Below are positions 6,741 through 14,113 of a stretch of DNA of 29,312 nt, piece by piece. The DNA comes from Lachnospiraceae bacterium. GTDB taxonomy: Bacteria; Bacillota; Clostridia; Lachnospirales; Lachnospiraceae. Positions within the stretch are counted from its first letter, which is position 1. Each line of letters begins with the position of its first letter. Location: the NCBI GenBank assembly GCA_009774395.1, contig VSNQ01000006.1, forward strand, positions 41,112 to 70,423. Direction: 5' to 3'. The position numbers were made by a program, and so were the translations under genes. The notes under the pieces are model-generated. The model saw only the letters and a program-made list of their open reading frames with translations. It was not told the origin of the DNA and did not search any database.

Positions 6741-8492
6741 TTATTGTGACGCCTTCTGCAATTTCTTCACTAAATAAGCAAATTCATCTTTATAATCATC
6801 AGATTCTGTATCTACCAATTTTAAAAGCGCTCTAACATTCTCAAAAGAAGCGTCTTTTTTATATTGACTGTCACGGACAATTAATCCAAACTCCGCCACT
6901 GCTGCCGCAAAGGAAAAATCCTGAGTCGGTTCTTTTTGGTAAACTTCTTCGGTTACAGGATATTCGCAGAGTTTGCTTTCATCCTTATCCGGTTCTTTGT
7001 ATCGAATTTTTAGGTTTAACCATTCGCCGTTTTCCGTACCAGCACTTGCTTTCTTATCCTGATATTTTAAGTCAGTTTGGTCTATTTCCTGTGCTGATGT
7101 AACAGGAATAATTTCATAAAGTGCCGTCACCATATGCCCTGCGCCGATTTCGCCTGCATCTTTTTTGTCGTCGTCAAAATCCTCTGCCGCCAATGCCCGA
7201 TTCTCGTATCCAAGCAGACGATATCCTTTTACATAAGCTGGATTAAATTCAATCTGGATTTTTACATCCTTTGCTACTGTCACCAGCGTTGCGCCCATTT
7301 CCTCTACTAAAACTTTTTTGGCTTCGCTAAACGAGTCAATATATGCATAGTTCCCGTTACCGCAGTCCGCAAGGGTTTCCATTTTATTATCCTTGATATT
7401 GCCTGTGCCGAACCCAAGCACGGACAAAAATACACCGGATTCTTTCTTATCGGTAATCAATGTTTGTAATTCACTTTCACTGGTTGTGCCCACATTGAGA
7501 TCGCCGTCCGTTGCCAGAATTACACGGTTATTTCCGCCTTCTATAAAATAGTTCTCTGCCAAGGCATACGCCGTTTCAATGCCTTTTGCTCCATTCGTTG
7601 AGCCGCTTGCTGTCAAACTGTTTAAAGCGTTCGTTATTTCCGATTTCTTGCTGCCGTCCACGCCTTTTAACACAACTTCATCATTGCCTGCGTATGTAAC
7701 AATAGATACCCTGTCCTTCTGTGTCAATTCTTCTGTAAGCAAGCAAAACGACTTTTGCAGCAGCGGAAGTTTGTCCTCCGTATACATCGAACCCGAAACG
7801 TCCAACAAAAACACAAGATTGGAAGCTGGTGCTTCACTAAAATCAATTTCCTGTGTCTTTAAACCGATTTGCAAAAGCTTTGCATCTGCATTCCAAGGGC
7901 AATCTCCCATAATCGTTGTTACGCCGAATGGCTCTGTTCCCTTTGGCAAATTGTAGTCGTAGGAAAAATAATTCAGCATTTCCTCAATCCGAACTGCTCC
8001 TTGCGGTATCTCGTCCAACGTATATCCGTCCTCAATCATACGACGCAGATTGCTGTAGGAAGCCGTATCGACATCCACCGAAAACGTGGAAAGCGGCGTA
8101 TTTGCCACACTTGAATATCCCTTTTCCTCAATTGCGCTGTACTCCTCTGTATTAAAGTCCTCGCCTGCAAAACTGCCCTCCGCAGGTACTGGCATTTCCC
8201 CTTCGTCTATAGCAAAATCGCCAGCAAAAAGCGTATCTGCACTATCCGAAGAAGCCACTGCACGATCTGTGGCAAATCCATCATTATAATCTAAATCAAA
8301 AACCTCTTGCTCCGCTTCCGTTACACGATTATTACTGCTGATATTATCATTAACTATTGGTCTTTCTGCTGCGCCGCCAGATACTGCGCTGTCCGAAGCG
8401 GATTTATTATAGGACGCATTGCCGCAGCCATAAAGTGACACGCCTGTCATAAGTACGCTTGTTAAAAGTAACATTGTTTTTTTCTTTTTCAT
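6741..8492 (-). CDS. YfbK-like von Willebrand factor A domain lipoprotein
   Basis: A 583-residue exported lipoprotein. A Lys-rich N-terminus and hydrophobic stretch lead to the lipobox LYGC, with Cys23 the lipidated residue. A disordered Ser/Asp/Glu-rich linker follows (about 24-120), then the YfbK-type N-terminal region (TPLSTFSVDVDTASYSNLRR, RIEEMLNYF), a VWA domain with an intact MIDAS motif DVSGSM (residues 231-236) plus STNG and TDGDLN motifs, and the YfbK-type C-terminal domain ending YLVKKLQKASQ. A metal-dependent protein-binding role at the cell surface is likely; the partner is unknown. ATG 8492 is chosen because GGAAGGG lies just upstream; the GTG at 8513 precedes that site. Its promoter is probably at 8852-8880. 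Confidence 0.94.
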   Translation of the reverse strand: MKKKKTMLLLTSVLMTGVSLYGCGNASYNKSASDSAVSGGAAERPIVNDNISSNNRVTEAEQEVFDLDYNDGFATDRAVASSDSADTLFAGDFAIDEGEMPVPAEGSFAGEDFNTEEYSAIEEKGYSSVANTPLSTFSVDVDTASYSNLRRMIEDGYTLDEIPQGAVRIEEMLNYFSYDYNLPKGTEPFGVTTIMGDCPWNADAKLLQIGLKTQEIDFSEAPASNLVFLLDVSGSMYTEDKLPLLQKSFCLLTEELTQKDRVSIVTYAGNDEVVLKGVDGSKKSEITNALNSLTASGSTNGAKGIETAYALAENYFIEGGNNRVILATDGDLNVGTTSESELQTLITDKKESGVFLSVLGFGTGNIKDNKMETLADCGNGNYAYIDSFSEAKKVLVEEMGATLVTVAKDVKIQIEFNPAYVKGYRLLGYENRALAAEDFDDDKKDAGEIGAGHMVTALYEIIPVTSAQEIDQTDLKYQDKKASAGTENGEWLNLKIRYKEPDKDESKLCEYPVTEEVYQKEPTQDFSFAAAVAEFGLIVRDSQYKKDASFENVRALLKLVDTESDDYKDEFAYLVKKLQKASQ

Positions 8493-8851
8493 AATCTTAC
8501 CCTTCCCTTTCACTCAATTAGTTTAAAATAACTTCAATAATGTACAGAATCTAAAAGCTATTTCGTAACAATTCCTGATTAGACTTGTGAGCGGTAAACT
8601 TTGCCATCTTGTTGACGATACTTGCACTTGAAAATCGGCACTATTGACAAACTTTAACGTTCTTTCAATATAAGATACGGATAACGCACTGGGTTTTTAT
8701 GGGAAAAGATGAAAAAGTTTTTCAATTTAAGAAATTTAATCTGATATCCTTATATTTCAGCAATGGTACATCATGGTTTGTGCAGGCTTCGATATCTATA
8801 CGAATATAAAATATCGCCATCTTGCACTTCCATTGTTACTGTAGTAGTATT
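8493..8851 (-). other. Long leader of the VWA lipoprotein gene, no recognised element
   Basis: About 350 bases separate the predicted start of transcription (near 8845) from the VWA start codon. I see no T-box, other riboswitch signature, terminator or convincing small gene in it. A 20-codon reading frame at 8771-8833 lacks a ribosome site. Confidence 0.4.
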
Positions 8852-8880
8852 ATTGTATCATATATACGATTCTTAGACAA
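8852..8880 (-). promoter_or_regulatory. Sigma-A-type promoter upstream of the VWA lipoprotein gene
   Basis: On the minus strand, TTGTCT (8880-8875) and TACAAT (8857-8852) are spaced by exactly 17 bases. It lies 22 bp downstream of the left end of a MITE-like repeat and would transcribe the VWA gene and perhaps serpin 2. Confidence 0.65.
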
Positions 8881-8902
8881 TGATAATTTAGTGGCTTGAT
8901 TC

Positions 8903-9065
8903 CTTAGGAATTGTAAATAAATAATTTGTTAATTTGACGCTGTATAAATGTTCAGCTGCAAAGAAGAAAATCGCAGGCGTAACGGGCTACGTCAAGATTA
9001 TCTGATGCTGCAGATGGACATTTAGACAAGTAATTGTCATAAGTAATTTATTAACAGTTCCTTAG
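8903..9065. repeat. Palindromic MITE-like repeat, copy 2 (complete)
   Basis: About 163 bp forming one long imperfect palindrome. The left end reads TTAGGAATTGTAAATAAATA; the reverse complement of the right end reads CTAAGGAACTGTTAATAAAT. Inner arms pair TATAAATGTTCAGCTGCA with TGCAGATGGACATTTA, and the tip pairs CGTA with TACG around GCGGGCTACG-type sequence. Possible TTA or CTTAG direct flanks exist on both sides but merge with the terminal repeat. There is no coding capacity. It fills the space between the alpha/beta hydrolase stop codon (8 bp away) and the VWA promoter. Confidence 0.88.
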
Positions 9066-9072
9066 TCTTGTT

Positions 9073-9714
9073 TTATCGCCTGTTACTCACCCAAAACTTT
9101 TTGATTAATTTTGCTAATTCCTCTGGTGCTTCCATATTTACTTCATGTCCAGCCTGCCCGATCAAATAAAGCTCTGCATTCGCAATTATTTTTTTCATAC
9201 GAATTGCAGCTTTTTGGTTAGCCTTGTCCTTTTCTCCACAAAGAATCATGATTGGGCAGGTAAGTCTGCTTAATTCTTCCCGAAAATCCAATCTTAACAT
9301 AGATTTTGTTAGCGATAACATATCCTTTTTCGAGATACCTATTTCCAAAAAACTTTTTTCAGGCATCAGATGAAATATTATATTTTGAATATAAAGTATT
9401 CCTTTGGGCATTTTATACTGTGGCGCAATTAAAATTAACGATTGCACTTTCTGGAAATGCTCTACTGCATAATTTAATGCTAAAACTGCCCCCAGCGAAA
9501 TGCCGCATATGCACACCTTACCATCATATTCCTCACAAGTTTTTTCAAACTGTCTAAACAGATTCGGATAATTTATATCCTGACCTTTTAACATCGAAAA
9601 CAAATCCGGACAAATTGGATCTGGTATACGCAAAATGGAAAAAACTTTGTTCCAACTTGCTGCTGTCTGCCCCAGTCCATGCAAAAAGATGTAATTTTCA
9701 TTTCTGTTTTCCAT
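9073..9714 (-). CDS. Alpha/beta-fold hydrolase
   Basis: A 213-residue cytoplasmic hydrolase of the MhpC/BioH-like type. The oxyanion strand reads FLHGLGQTAASW, the nucleophile elbow is CGISLGA (Ser73), the acid is likely Asp163 in LCGEKDK and the base His190 in GQAGHEVNMEAPEEL, so the triad is complete. The cap domain between the Ser and Asp segments is short. Esterase, lipase or peptidase substrates cannot be separated from sequence. GGAGGG lies about 12 bases before the ATG, a loose spacing. It appears monocistronic: about 230 bp upstream without a gene, and a MITE-like repeat directly after its stop codon. Confidence 0.9.
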   Translation of the reverse strand: MENRNENYIFLHGLGQTAASWNKVFSILRIPDPICPDLFSMLKGQDINYPNLFRQFEKTCEEYDGKVCICGISLGAVLALNYAVEHFQKVQSLILIAPQYKMPKGILYIQNIIFHLMPEKSFLEIGISKKDMLSLTKSMLRLDFREELSRLTCPIMILCGEKDKANQKAAIRMKKIIANAELYLIGQAGHEVNMEAPEELAKLIKKFWVSNRR

Positions 9715-9782
9715 AAAACTGCTAACCCTCCATCTTTTAAACCTTACTTATACATTCTTGCTCCCTTTTCGGGAACGTGTTC

Positions 9783-9811
9783 TTACTGCATTCCTTTAGG
9801 AAATGCAGTAA
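9783..9811. other. Strong hairpin between acetyltransferase and hydrolase genes
   Basis: TTACTGCATT pairs with AATGCAGTAA around CCTTTAGGA, where CC and GG can extend the stem. No T tract follows on either strand, so it is not a standard terminator; it lies about 70 bp upstream of the hydrolase start and could be an operator or leader element. Confidence 0.5.
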
Positions 9812-9944
9812 AATAAGTGACACATCTTGCTTGTCTATTTCTCCAGTCTTGCAGGACAAAAAGCCTCGCCGTAACCCGCCGCGCCTACGTTTTTTCTCCT
9901 ACAATCTTGAAGAAATATCCTGCGTAATCTGAGCACTTATTTTC

Positions 9945-10379
9945 CTACATTTCCTTACGAAACCAAAATGATAATTTTTGATAACCTAAATGTTCATAAA
10001 ATTCATGTGCGCCAATCCGTTGAAAACCTGATGCAAGGCCAATCAGCGAAATCTTTCGCTCATGTGCCAGTTTCTCAACACGTTCCATCAGCATTTTTCC
10101 GATACCATGGTGCTGAAATTCAGGCAAAACAGCAAGCCCATTTACCTTAATGTATCCATTTGGTTGATCCATCGCTAAAGTTTCAACAGTTGTAACAAAT
10201 CCGACAATCTTGCCATCCACATCAGCAACAAATGTACAATAACGATTATCGTCTTTCATTTTTTCACAAGTTACAGTTACCATTTTATCTGTTACTGAAA
10301 TAGCCCCAATGACATCACGCCAGAGTATTGCTACAGATTTATAATCTTTACTTTTTATTTCTCTTATCACAATATTCAT
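9945..10379 (-). CDS. GNAT-family N-acetyltransferase
   Basis: A 144-residue single-domain GNAT protein, expected to transfer an acetyl group from acetyl-CoA to an amine. Motif A is VNGLAVLPEFQHHGIGKMLM, with the QHHGIG acetyl-CoA pyrophosphate loop; motif B is HEFYEHLGYQKLSFWFRKEM. The N-terminal IVIREIKSKDYKSVAILW strand and helix are typical. The substrate cannot be inferred. Starts at 10379 (MNIVIREI) and 10391 are both possible; ribosome sites are weak for each, and I prefer 10379 because homology begins there. It follows the anti-sigma gene by about 120 bp. A lone TTGACA near 10425 lacks a matching -10 box. Confidence 0.9.
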   Translation of the reverse strand: MNIVIREIKSKDYKSVAILWRDVIGAISVTDKMVTVTCEKMKDDNRYCTFVADVDGKIVGFVTTVETLAMDQPNGYIKVNGLAVLPEFQHHGIGKMLMERVEKLAHERKISLIGLASGFQRIGAHEFYEHLGYQKLSFWFRKEM

Positions 10380-10500
10380 GTTTTTCACCATTTCTTTCCA
10401 AGTCACAAACAAAGAATAAAAGTTTTGTCAAATTCTTTCACTCTTTCCTCCTGCATATCCAAATATTCCCTCCATCTCCCCTTAGGTTTTGAACAGTTCC

Positions 10501-11610
10501 TTACTCCATTAAATATATCACATTCCCCTCAACTTTCTGAATTAATAATTTAAGGTTATACTGTCTACCTATTGTTAGTTTTATAGCAGTATCGCTTTGG
10601 CTATATACTTGTATCTGTGAACCGATTTCCAATTGTTTCATAAGAATACTGTTCTCGGATATATTGGGCGTTTCCGATACATCTGATTTATCCGGCACTT
10701 CCAGACCTTCAGCATCTGAACTATCCGGCACTTCCAAAACATCAGCCTCCCGTTTCCCCTGCTCGCCCAGAGCATCTATTTGTATGGTATAGAGCATTCC
10801 ATTGTCCTGCAACACTGCCTCTAGTACAGTTGCGGTTACAATAATTGAAGCAAATGTATCTAAATCAGCGTTATCCGTTATTTCTTGCTCCGTCTGCTCT
10901 GCATTGCTGCCTGCTATAGCAGTATGGTCTGTATCATATGCATCCTCCGAAACAATACTATCGCCAGCCGACGCAGCGTTTCTTTCTTGCGTATTATCTG
11001 ATTTTAAAAAATCCTGTTGATTATCCGCAATCATATTGCCTGCAGCATCATTATTTGTAATTGCACTGTCCTTTAGAGCATTATCCATTACACCATTATC
11101 CACTATAGCATTATCTGCTATTTCATAATCCGACACAGCATTATCTGCCATATCATAATCCGCTATAACATTATCTGCCATATCATAATCCGCCATATTA
11201 TAATCTGCTGCACCGTCTGCCATATAGTCCGCACCTGAACCACTCTTGGCGCTTTTTCCTCCTCCCCTAGAAATATTAGAAACTATACTGAAAAGAAGCG
11301 GCACTGCTGCCACCATGCAAATACACGCTGCCACTGCTGTTCTGCGTATTATATTATCATTTATCTTTGAAGAAGTATCTGCCAAACTGCCTGCTCTATT
11401 ATTGAGAAAAATCTGCAATTCTTCCCCTTGCGGACAATTACCGGCTTCTATCTGATTTTCTCCACTGTCACTTACCTCAATTCCGGCTTCTATCCGTTCC
11501 CATAAGTCGGGCACGGTTTCCTTAATAAGAGTTTTATATTCCAAAGACAGGTTTTTATATCGTTTTCTCTGTGATTTTCGATGCAGTTTCTGATTCAAGT
11601 CTTTATTCAT
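10501..11610 (-). CDS. Membrane anti-sigma-like protein with pentad repeats
   Basis: A 369-residue protein encoded directly after an ECF sigma gene. The N-terminal cytosolic part is basic, then carries YKTLIKETVPDLWERIEAGI, which resembles the short sigma-binding segment of clostridial anti-sigma factors. One membrane helix follows (about residues 91-111). The extracytoplasmic part begins with 12-14 five-residue repeats of type AD(Y/N)x(M/I/V), about residues 127-197, then a beta-rich C-terminal region (about 240-369) without a fold I recognise. AGGAGG lies 7 bases before ATG 11610, inside the sigma gene, so the two reading frames overlap by 8 bases and are likely translationally coupled. The anti-sigma role is inferred from position, topology and the N-terminal segment. 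Confidence 0.75.
   Translation of the reverse strand: MNKDLNQKLHRKSQRKRYKNLSLEYKTLIKETVPDLWERIEAGIEVSDSGENQIEAGNCPQGEELQIFLNNRAGSLADTSSKINDNIIRRTAVAACICMVAAVPLLFSIVSNISRGGGKSAKSGSGADYMADGAADYNMADYDMADNVIADYDMADNAVSDYEIADNAIVDNGVMDNALKDSAITNNDAAGNMIADNQQDFLKSDNTQERNAASAGDSIVSEDAYDTDHTAIAGSNAEQTEQEITDNADLDTFASIIVTATVLEAVLQDNGMLYTIQIDALGEQGKREADVLEVPDSSDAEGLEVPDKSDVSETPNISENSILMKQLEIGSQIQVYSQSDTAIKLTIGRQYNLKLLIQKVEGNVIYLME
11020..11232. repeat. 15/30-bp in-gene repeats encoding acidic pentads
   Basis: Within the anti-sigma-like gene, near-identical 30-bp blocks (CATTATCTGCCATATCATAA on the plus strand) recur in register, giving the ADYDM-ADN pattern. The central copies are nearly identical and the outer ones degenerate, as expected for slippage or unequal crossing-over. 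Confidence 0.8.
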
Positions 11611-12136
11611 AGCCATGCCTCCTTAGCTTTTTGATTGCATTATGATACCGCCATGTTACGGTTCCCAATGGTATTTTTAGAATATCTGCAATCTCCTGAA
11701 ACGTGAGCTCACCCAATATTTTCAGATGAATAATTTCCCGTTCTTTCGGCTTTAATAATTCCAATACTGCTTTTAAAGTAATGTCTGCAATTACTTTTTT
11801 CTCAAGATCCTCATCAGAGACCTTCTCCGAAACGCCGTCTGTCAGGTCATTGGATAAGCATTCTTTTTTCCGCCTGCGCATAAGGTCAAACGCCATATTG
11901 CGCGCAATCACAGCAAGCCATGCACGATGTCCCTTTCCTTTTTGATATGTATGGGAAAGCCGCCAAAGCTTTATAAAAAACTCACTTGTTAAATCCTCTG
12001 CATCCTCCCTGTTTTGGACGATTTGCAGGATAATTGTATAAATATAGCCAATATATGCATGATAAATCTCATGCAGGGCAGATTTATCCCCCGCCTTCAT
12101 GCGTTCCATACAGCTATAAAACTCTCCTTCCTCCAC
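11603..12136 (-). CDS. ECF-type RNA polymerase sigma factor
   Basis: A 177-residue sigma-70 family protein with only regions 2 and 4. Region 2 covers ALHEIYHAYIGYIYTIILQI, NREDAEDLTSEFFIKLWR (core binding) and AWLAVIARNMAFDLMRRRKK (-10 recognition). Region 4 holds LLKPKEREIIHLKILGELTF and QEIADILKIPLGTVTWRYHNA, a helix-turn-helix for -35 recognition. GTG at 12136 is preferred because AAGGAG lies five bases upstream; GTG 12142 overlaps that site. The stop codon overlaps the next gene, a membrane anti-sigma-like protein, so this is probably a signal-responsive pair. Its promoter is of housekeeping type, with the -35 box inside a MITE-like repeat. Confidence 0.93.
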   Translation of the reverse strand: MEEGEFYSCMERMKAGDKSALHEIYHAYIGYIYTIILQIVQNREDAEDLTSEFFIKLWRLSHTYQKGKGHRAWLAVIARNMAFDLMRRRKKECLSNDLTDGVSEKVSDEDLEKKVIADITLKAVLELLKPKEREIIHLKILGELTFQEIADILKIPLGTVTWRYHNAIKKLRRHGYE

Positions 12137-12157
12137 AGGCACTCCTTTCCATCCAAA

Positions 12158-12187
12158 ATTATACGACTGACGCTAAGGAATTGTCAA
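12158..12187 (-). promoter_or_regulatory. Promoter of the sigma/anti-sigma operon, -35 box inside a repeat
   Basis: On the minus strand, a consensus TTGACA (12187-12182) and a consensus TATAAT (12163-12158) are separated by 18 bases. The leader would be only about 10-15 bases. The -35 hexamer is part of the terminal sequence of the MITE-like repeat at 12174-12300. Confidence 0.78.
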
Positions 12188-12300
12188 AAAATAACTTGTT
12201 AATTTGATGCCGTATAAATGTTTTTCCGCAAAGAAAATAATCGCGGGCGTAGCGGGCTACGTCAAGATTATCTGATGCCGCAGATGGATATTTATACAAG
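12174..12300. repeat. Palindromic MITE-like repeat, copy 3 (right end lost)
   Basis: Matches the copies at 2993 and 8903 from TAAGGAATTGTCAAAAAATA through GGCGTAGCGGGCTACGTCAA and GATTATCTGATGCCGCAGAT to ATTTATACAAG, where similarity to copy 2 stops. The arms GTATAAAT and ATTTATAC still pair. Orientation is the same as in the other copies. Confidence 0.87.
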
Positions 12301-12307
12301 TCACTGG

Positions 12308-12345
12308 GCACTCGCCAGCTAGACAATCTTTCTTTGCATGCCCGT
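12308..12345. repeat. Decayed copy of the two-level hairpin module
   Basis: GGGCA and TGCCC flank a 28-base interior. Its minus-strand segment GAAAGATTGTCTAGC resembles the conserved internal strand of the modules at 2439-2613 (GAAGTTTGTCAGC), but the inner hairpin no longer pairs well. It directly follows the MITE-like repeat. Confidence 0.45.
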
Positions 12346-12353
12346 ATATATAG

Positions 12354-12395
12354 AAAAACCGCCCCCGCTGCATTCCCTCTTTGCAGCAAAAGCGG
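12354..12395 (-). terminator. Intrinsic terminator of the 12404-12943 gene
   Basis: On the minus strand, CCGCTTTTGCTGCA pairs with TGCAGCGGGGGCGG over 14 positions (four central G-U pairs) and is followed by TTTTTC. It begins 9 bases after the stop codon. Confidence 0.85.
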
Positions 12396-12403
12396 CAGTA
12401 TTC

Positions 12404-12943
12404 TTAGAAATCCCACGGCAGCCCGCCTTCCTCTGAGGATTTTGCCCATGATACTTTCGAGGAAAGTCTGCCTGTTTCCAAGAAATAAACGACAATTTCT
12501 GAAATCAGCTTATCGTCTGTTAGCGCAAACATTTTCGGAACAGGAGTTTGTTTTCCATATGCCAAAAATGCTTCCTCCTGACTGTCTATGTAATCCTGAT
12601 TCATTGGGACAATGCCATCATCTCCATTATATAGAATAACAGTCCAGCCGTTTTCCCGCTCAAGGTTTAAAAACGTTTCATCCCCATACGGCTCTAGCGA
12701 CATTGTCAGCGACACAACGTTCCCTTTCGCAACCGCCTGTGCTAATTCTTCCGTCATAATCTTTTTCAACGACGCATCCAGCACTTCCCAGTTGTCCATT
12801 TCATCATATACAAAATCTTCATTGTCCTGCCAATGCTGCGGCGTCTTGTAGAACGCCACATCTACATATTTAACGTGCTGCGTGCCGCCTTGCGATAAAT
12901 CCAGTTCTTCCTCCGTCAGTACTGCATAATGATATTCAAACAT
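12404..12943 (-). CDS. Uncharacterised acidic protein
   Basis: A 179-residue soluble, acidic protein that I cannot assign to a family. It has no signal peptide, membrane helix or cysteine motif. Visible features are FEYHYAVLTEEELDLS at the N-terminus, a probable alpha/beta core (VVSLTMSLEPYGDETFLNL, WTVILYNGD, EIVVYFLETGRL) and a C-terminal SEEGGLPWDF. Size and composition are like many polymorphic-toxin immunity proteins, but no toxin gene is adjacent, so this is only a thought. ATG 12943 has GGGAGA about 6 bases upstream and is preferred to the ATG at 12961. The gene stands alone between its own terminator and a 108-bp inverted-repeat element. Confidence 0.75.
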   Translation of the reverse strand: MFEYHYAVLTEEELDLSQGGTQHVKYVDVAFYKTPQHWQDNEDFVYDEMDNWEVLDASLKKIMTEELAQAVAKGNVVSLTMSLEPYGDETFLNLERENGWTVILYNGDDGIVPMNQDYIDSQEEAFLAYGKQTPVPKMFALTDDKLISEIVVYFLETGRLSSKVSWAKSSEEGGLPWDF

Positions 12944-12961
12944 CCGACTTCTCCCTTCCAT

Positions 12962-13069
12962 AGAGCCTGTCTAAAATCTCATTCCCCCGTCTGCACACCC
13001 CATTATGTGGGATCTTTACCCCTCACATGCAGCATGTATCTGGCAAAAAAACAAATTTAGACAGGCTCT
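12962..13069. repeat. 108-bp element with 14-bp terminal inverted repeats
   Basis: AGAGCCTGTCTAAA (12962-12975) and its exact complement TTTAGACAGGCTCT (13056-13069) bound a 108-bp stretch without coding capacity, ending about 18 bp upstream of an unknown gene's start. Perfect terminal repeats of this length suggest a small non-autonomous mobile element; no clear target duplication is seen. Confidence 0.6.
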
Positions 13070-13072
13070 TAT

Positions 13073-13125
13073 ACTCACGAGTGGTCAAATTTACCACATA
13101 TTCATAATGCTTCCCACTTGTGAGT
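13073..13125. other. Inverted repeat downstream of the methyltransferase gene
   Basis: ACTCACGAGTGG (13073-13084) and CCACTTGTGAGT (13114-13125) pair over 12 positions with one mismatch or wobble. A competing smaller palindrome TGGTCAAATTTACCA lies in the left arm. No T tract follows. The rest of the gap to 13213 contains a GCACC/GGTGC hairpin and a lone DnaA-box-like nonamer. Confidence 0.45.
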
Positions 13126-13213
13126 CGGGTGATTTGGCAAATTTTAGTGACCATGCGTATAAATTATCCACAGTTTATGCACCGATGAAATGGTGCCTGA
13201 CTCTTCTAGTTCC

Positions 13214-14113
13214 TCAACTTTTTCCCTTTCTCAAAATATCTACAGTATGCGCGCCTGCACCGATTAAATCCTGCCGCTCACAAGTGGCAAGCTGATACTG
13301 CACAAAATACCCAAATTCTTCCTCAGTCATCTGGTTTAACACCTGCCGCATATAATTTGCCGCCCCATCCGGCGAAATAATTTTTATCCGCTCCAATCCC
13401 GCTGCTTGATTGAGTGCGTCAATATCTTCCAACCGCACATAATCATACAGTGCTTTCTCGTCCGCAATCGTATGAAAATCCTCTGTAAGCTGCCCGTTTT
13501 TGGCACAGTCTAAAATGTGATGCTCCTTAAATGCATAGGTTAATACTGCGTATTCATTCATGCAATACGCCACCAAAATAACGCCGCCCTCTTTCGTCAC
13601 GCGTTTGGCTTCCATAAGCGCCTTTACTTTATCTGCAAAAGCTGTTAAATGATACATCGGCCCGAATAGCAGCGTCACATCAAAGGAATTGCTTTCCAGT
13701 TTCTTTAATCGCAGCGCAGTTCCCTGCATTGCCGTTAATTTCAACGCATTTCCTAATGTTTGACCGTCTGGCATTGTTCTCTTTGCGGCGGCTGCCTTTG
13801 CCTTCTTTTTCAAAATTCCTAGATTATATTTCACCAATTCAACGGCTGTTACGTTATAGCCCTCCTCTGCCAGCGGTATACTGTAGCGACCTGTTCCAGC
13901 ACCAATATCCAGCAGCCGTATCGTAGACTTTAGACTGAATTCCTCCGATTTTAAGCCTACCGACTTTAAAGCTTTTAGCGATCTCTGCTGCGTGCAGCAT
14001 TGCAGATAATAGCGGATATATTCCATAGACACACGGTATTCCACCTGCCCATGACGCGACGCAAAGCGCTTTTCCTCATTAAATTTATTATAATACTGCT
14101 CCAATTCGGTCAT
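13214..14113 (-). CDS. Class I SAM-dependent methyltransferase
   Basis: A 299-residue methyltransferase. Motif I is RLLDIGAGTGRYSIPLAEEG, the acidic residue binding the SAM ribose is in VTAVELV, and the post-motif region NSFDVTLLFGPMYHLTAFAD matches the Methyltransf_11/25 type often annotated as a ubiquinone/menaquinone-type methylase; the substrate is unknown. The N-terminal 60 residues form a helical cap. ATG 14113 overlaps the stop codon of the preceding membrane-protein gene as TAATG, so translation is probably coupled; the longer frame from 14149 has no ribosome site. This appears to be the last gene of the run glmS-htrA-clpX. Confidence 0.9.
   Translation of the reverse strand: MTELEQYYNKFNEEKRFASRHGQVEYRVSMEYIRYYLQCCTQQRSLKALKSVGLKSEEFSLKSTIRLLDIGAGTGRYSIPLAEEGYNVTAVELVKYNLGILKKKAKAAAAKRTMPDGQTLGNALKLTAMQGTALRLKKLESNSFDVTLLFGPMYHLTAFADKVKALMEAKRVTKEGGVILVAYCMNEYAVLTYAFKEHHILDCAKNGQLTEDFHTIADEKALYDYVRLEDIDALNQAAGLERIKIISPDGAANYMRQVLNQMTEEEFGYFVQYQLATCERQDLIGAGAHTVDILRKGKS

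Noticed and set aside
8644..8669. Plus-strand TTGACA with an AT-rich -10-like sequence 18-19 bases downstream
   Set aside because: Spacing is loose and no plus-strand gene follows; probably fortuitous.
8771..8833. 20-codon minus-strand frame in the VWA leader as a leader peptide
   Set aside because: No ribosome site and no codon pattern suggesting attenuation.
9845..9895. GC-rich stretch resembling the tip of the palindromic repeat
   Set aside because: Similarity is limited to short GC-rich runs and the arms cannot be aligned; not enough to call a fourth copy.
10491..10503. AACAGTTCCTTA, identical to the right end of the palindromic repeat
   Set aside because: Only about 12 bases match and no other part of the element is present; it overlaps the stop region of a gene and may be chance.
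13164..13172. Perfect DnaA-box-like nonamer TTATCCACA
   Set aside because: A single copy with no clustered boxes, unwinding element or origin genes; expected by chance in an AT-rich window of this size.
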